A DNA stretch of 64,000 nucleotides from Arthrobacter sp. S41 (GTDB lineage: Bacteria > Actinomycetota > Actinomycetes > Actinomycetales > Micrococcaceae): NCBI RefSeq assembly GCF_004320535.1, contig NZ_SIHY01000001.1, positions 248,001 to 312,000 on the forward strand, written 5' to 3'. Positions 61,010-64,000 of the stretch are shown piece by piece. Under the pieces are notes generated by a model. It saw nothing but the letters and a program-made list of their open reading frames with translations, was not told the origin of the DNA and searched no databases. The position numbers were made by a program, and so were the translations under genes. How positions within the stretch are numbered: position 1 is the first letter of the stretch; each line of letters starts with the position of its first letter.

Positions 61010-63646
61010 ATGATGGAATATTCACGAATTCTCTCGCTGGCGGGCACTCGCAATGCTCAAGCGCAGCGGGGAGATAGTAAGACAACTTCGAAACTCTCGC
61101 GGATTTCGCAAGGCATTTTGGGCAGAGTCCTGAACGACCCGCATTGCGCCGGAGCTGTGGTCTCCGGACCAGTGGGCAGCGGTCGAAGGGCGCAGCTGGA
61201 AACCGACTTGGGCCAGATGGCCGAGCCGCCGAAGCTGATCCGGCTGAACGGAAGCAACTTCGGCACGAAAGTGCCTTTCGGTGTGCTTTCATTCCTGCTT
61301 GCCCAAGTCGACGTGGCCGGAGCTTCGAGCCGTCATGAGCTGATCCACCAGCTGGGCCGGGTGCTGTGCACCGACCAGCGCCCGTCAATGGTGGTGCTCG
61401 GGCGGCCTGAATTGATCGACGAGCAATCCAGCTCCTTGCTCGCCCAGCTGGCCACGATGGGCAAGATCAAGCTTTTCGTGATCTGCGAACACGTGCAGGA
61501 TCTTCCTGGGGACCTGTTCGCCTTGTACCGTTCGGGCCGGCTGGCGCACCAGCGCGTCGAGCGCATGGGCAGCATGGAAACGCACGCTTTCGTCCAGCAG
61601 GAATTGGAAGGGCGGGTCTCCGCCTACGCCTCGGCAACCCTGTGCTACTTGGCCGGGGGCAACCGCTCGCTGATGCTCAAGTTGATGCACAGCTGGCGCG
61701 AAGACGGCCATCTGCTGCAGCACAACGGTACCTGGGCCTTGCGGATAAACGCGCTCGATTCCGGGCCTGCGATGCAGGCCCTGCACGTTTCGCTGACCCA
61801 TGGGCTCGATGACGGTGAACGCGAACTGCTCGGGGCCCTGGCACTGGGCGGGCCGGTGGAACTCAACCGCATCCGGCGTTCGGGCCTGACCTGCGAGCTT
61901 GACGGCTTGCTGAACCGTGGCCAGGCCAAGTACCTGACCGGCGCCGCCTACAAGGTAGGCATATCCAATCCGCTGCTGTCCCTGCTCGTGCGCGCCGAAT
62001 CCAGCAATCAGGCTCACCCTCACGGTGCGGAACTGCTGGCCAAGTTGCACAAGAACCCATTGGCTGCCCGGATCCTTGCGCAACTGAAATCCCTGAACGA
62101 CCTTGGCGACTACGAATCGCAGCTCAGGGTGGCTGAAGACTTCCAGCAGCAGGGCTATCACGCCGAACGCTGGCCAACTGACCCGCGCACCCTGGTGGGC
62201 ATCGTGGAAATGCACGTGCGCGCGCTGGCCATGCTCGGCCAGTTGTCCCACGGACTCGAAGCAATCGACCTGGCCAGGGCGGGACTGGCCCAGGCCATCA
62301 GGGAATCCGGCCCGCGCGAATCCCTGGATATCGCATTCCAGGAACTGGAACTGCTCAGCACGTTCGCGACCTTATTCAGCACCGAGATGACCAAAGAAAC
62401 GAGCATCGCCGGCAGCAGCGAGTCACTGCTGTCTTCGTCAGGCTGGATGAGCGAGTCATTGCACCTGCGGTCCCTGTCGTTGCAAGCTGCCAGCTGGGCG
62501 GCGCAGTCGCGACAGGCCGATGCCATGAAGCTGGTCCGTTACGTGGACGGGGAACTGCGCAATATCCGCTTCAACGGCCCGACGATCTCGAATTTCCATT
62601 CCGAGGACGCAGCAGACATAGAGTTCCAGCTGCTCCAGGCCGAATTGCTCTCCGGAGTCTGGAACGCGGCATCAGCCCGCGCCCAGCGCCTGGCCGAAGG
62701 GCAGTACATCAGTCCCTTGCTCATTTCCTACGGGGACATCATGCGGGGGATCCTGCTGGGACTGGGCAATGAGTACGACGCTGCCTTGCGCCTGCTGGAA
62801 CCGAACCTGCACCAGATGCAAGTGGCCGGAGACCGGGGAACCGAAGCACTAATTGGGTCGGTCATTGCCTATGCGCTGGCTTGCTCCGGGAGGCGGGTGG
62901 AGGCAGCCGCACTGGTATGCCCTGAATACGGGACCCCCGGAGCAATGCAGATGCCGCTGAACTTCTACTCCTGGGCGGCAGAAGTCTTCTCCTGCCTTGC
63001 GTTGGCCGAACTCGGCTCGCCGCAGGCTGCAAGGCTGCGGCTGGCAACCTTCGCCCAGCGTGCCCGCGGCGGCCAGCACACCCTGCTCGAAGCGCTGACC
63101 TTGGGGTTCGCCGCACGGCTGGGAGACCAGCTGGTGCTGCCGCAGCTGCGCAGCGCCGCCAGACGCTGCGAGGGCCTTGTCGGACAGAACCTGGAGGCGC
63201 TCGCAGACGCGGCGTCGGCCAAGGACTCGCCGCGCTTGGCAGCGGCTCTGGACAGCATGGTCGAGGCCGGGCACTTGCTCATGTCCGTGCCATCGAACAA
63301 CGAGTTCGTCGCATCAATGGAAACCAGGGACCAGCGCAAGCTTTCCCGGACAGTCAACGGCCGCAAGCGGGCCTCGGCTCCGCAGATCCAGCAGCACGAC
63401 GAGCTGCAGTTTGAAGCCATCGAACAGCAGCCGGGCTGGATGCGCGAGCTGACCAAGCGTGAGGCCCAGATCGCCAAGATGGCCATAACTGGCAAAACGA
63501 ATTCGGAAATTGCCAAATTCAATGGCGTCTCGATTCGCACCGTGGAGGGGCATCTTTACCAGGTATATTCCAAGCTCCAGGTCCGAAATCGCCAGGAGCT
63601 CACTGCGCTTGACCGCACCAGCCGCCGTACCGCAGGGCTGCGATGA
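61010..63646 (+). CDS. large LuxR-family regulator (LAL-type) with degenerate ATPase domain
   Basis: An 878-residue regulator. The N-terminal AAA/STAND-like region has a weak Walker A (VSGPVGSGRRAQL, about residues 49-61; the lysine is missing) and MVVLGRPELIDEQS in the Walker B place. A long helical, repeat-like middle (about 300-790) follows, then a C-terminal LuxR helix-turn-helix, LTKREAQIAKMAITGKTNSEIAKFNGVSIRTVEGHLYQVYSKL (read in two parts, residues about 817-860). ATP hydrolysis is doubtful; DNA binding is likely. ATG 61010 or 61013 starts it. It overlaps the next regulator by 4 bp. Confidence 0.86.
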   Translation: MMEYSRILSLAGTRNAQAQRGDSKTTSKLSRISQGILGRVLNDPHCAGAVVSGPVGSGRRAQLETDLGQMAEPPKLIRLNGSNFGTKVPFGVLSFLLAQVDVAGASSRHELIHQLGRVLCTDQRPSMVVLGRPELIDEQSSSLLAQLATMGKIKLFVICEHVQDLPGDLFALYRSGRLAHQRVERMGSMETHAFVQQELEGRVSAYASATLCYLAGGNRSLMLKLMHSWREDGHLLQHNGTWALRINALDSGPAMQALHVSLTHGLDDGERELLGALALGGPVELNRIRRSGLTCELDGLLNRGQAKYLTGAAYKVGISNPLLSLLVRAESSNQAHPHGAELLAKLHKNPLAARILAQLKSLNDLGDYESQLRVAEDFQQQGYHAERWPTDPRTLVGIVEMHVRALAMLGQLSHGLEAIDLARAGLAQAIRESGPRESLDIAFQELELLSTFATLFSTEMTKETSIAGSSESLLSSSGWMSESLHLRSLSLQAASWAAQSRQADAMKLVRYVDGELRNIRFNGPTISNFHSEDAADIEFQLLQAELLSGVWNAASARAQRLAEGQYISPLLISYGDIMRGILLGLGNEYDAALRLLEPNLHQMQVAGDRGTEALIGSVIAYALACSGRRVEAAALVCPEYGTPGAMQMPLNFYSWAAEVFSCLALAELGSPQAARLRLATFAQRARGGQHTLLEALTLGFAARLGDQLVLPQLRSAARRCEGLVGQNLEALADAASAKDSPRLAAALDSMVEAGHLLMSVPSNNEFVASMETRDQRKLSRTVNGRKRASAPQIQQHDELQFEAIEQQPGWMRELTKREAQIAKMAITGKTNSEIAKFNGVSIRTVEGHLYQVYSKLQVRNRQELTALDRTSRRTAGLR

Positions 63647-64000
63647 AACAGCATCAACTGATTGCCAAGACCAGGACAACTGAATACAACCAGCTGCTGC
63701 AGATCCTGCAAGGGCCAGGTCCTGCCGGCGTCTTGCTGCTGGGCGAGCAGGGCGTGGGCAAGACCAGCCTCGTGGAGGCAGTGCTGGCTTCCCCGGGCAT
63801 GGGCGAGCCGGTCATGACGCTGTATTGCACGCCGTCCTTGAGCACTATTGCCCATGGTGCCTTGTCGCCATATCTGGGGGCCCTGGAGAGCATCGACGAG
63901 CCGGTGAGCGTGCTGCGCGAGCTGAATCGGAGCCTGCTTTCCAGCCGCGGGCAGGTTGAACCGCATATCGTTGTGGTCGAAGACGCGCAGTTCCTGGACC
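63643..64000 (+). CDS. ATP-binding regulator, probably LAL-type, truncated by window end
   Basis: ATG 63643 overlaps the preceding stop by 4 bp and the frame is open to the window edge (119 codons). It has an intact Walker A, LLLGEQGVGKTSLVEAVL (about residues 31-48), and a Walker B-like HIVVVEDAQFLD near the edge. This is the start expected for a LuxR/LAL ATPase like its neighbour, but with a functional-looking nucleotide site. The rest, including any DNA-binding domain, lies outside. Confidence 0.75.
   Translation, partial: MKQHQLIAKTRTTEYNQLLQILQGPGPAGVLLLGEQGVGKTSLVEAVLASPGMGEPVMTLYCTPSLSTIAHGALSPYLGALESIDEPVSVLRELNRSLLSSRGQVEPHIVVVEDAQFLD

Overview
The window looks like a chromosomal segment of a high-G+C Gram-positive bacterium of the Micrococcaceae (Arthrobacter/Glutamicibacter type). 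This is inferred from the NrtR-controlled nadA-nadB-nadC-nadS operon, a C50-carotenoid cluster (crtE-crtB-crtI-crtYe-crtYf-crtEb-idi) of the corynebacterial/arthrobacterial kind, an ilvB-ilvN-ilvC operon behind a leader-peptide attenuator, frequent TTG/GTG starts, and moderate G+C. No phage genes, integrase, CRISPR array or rRNA were seen.

Layout. 1-6382: a truncated alpha/beta hydrolase diverges from nrtR and the translationally coupled NAD de novo genes. 6410-11028: a D-2-hydroxyacid locus (two dehydrogenases, an IclR regulator, an MHS-type transporter) whose promoters share a sequence block that is probably the IclR site. 11436-15318: two secreted SH3b cell-wall proteins flank a PfkB kinase. 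15663-22644: small enzymes and regulators, a MarR/LLM flavin monooxygenase pair, a DUF6153/DUF305 pair and an ohrR-ohr-doxX operon. 22815-33551: an RND efflux pump, an aldo/keto reductase, an Ltp-domain surface protein, malate:quinone oxidoreductase, a peptide-binding lipoprotein and another hydroxyacid dehydrogenase. 33723-35051: three tRNA-Lys(CTT) genes, a Bcp peroxiredoxin and tRNA-Leu(TAG).

35194-44432 is visibly more G+C-rich. It holds a MarR regulator, an SDR/DUF2867 gene coupled to a TspO-like membrane protein, and, divergently, a crtR-like MarR gene fused by 4-bp overlaps into the crt operon. Together these genes convert IPP/DMAPP through GGPP, phytoene and lycopene to a decaprenoxanthin-type C50 pigment. 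The block ends at a decayed ISL3-family insertion sequence (44452-45868). Beyond it base composition drops again, and a second idi paralogue appears.

45969-53956 carries an alanine dehydrogenase-like enzyme, idi2, ilvD and the attenuated ilvBNC operon. 54230-55495 is an unrecognised gene apparently split by one in-frame amber codon. 55632-60674 has a sunset-domain secreted protein, a methyltransferase and dTDP-L-rhamnose genes (rmlA diverging from rmlB and an rmlC-rmlD fusion). 61010 to the end holds two overlapping genes for large LuxR/ATPase-type regulators, the second truncated by the window.

The strongest leads for something undescribed are the amber-split gene, the SDR/DUF2867-TspO pair facing the carotenoid operon, the shared IclR promoter block, and a leader with competing stems before the PfkB kinase. 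No coherent novel defence or mobile system could be demonstrated.
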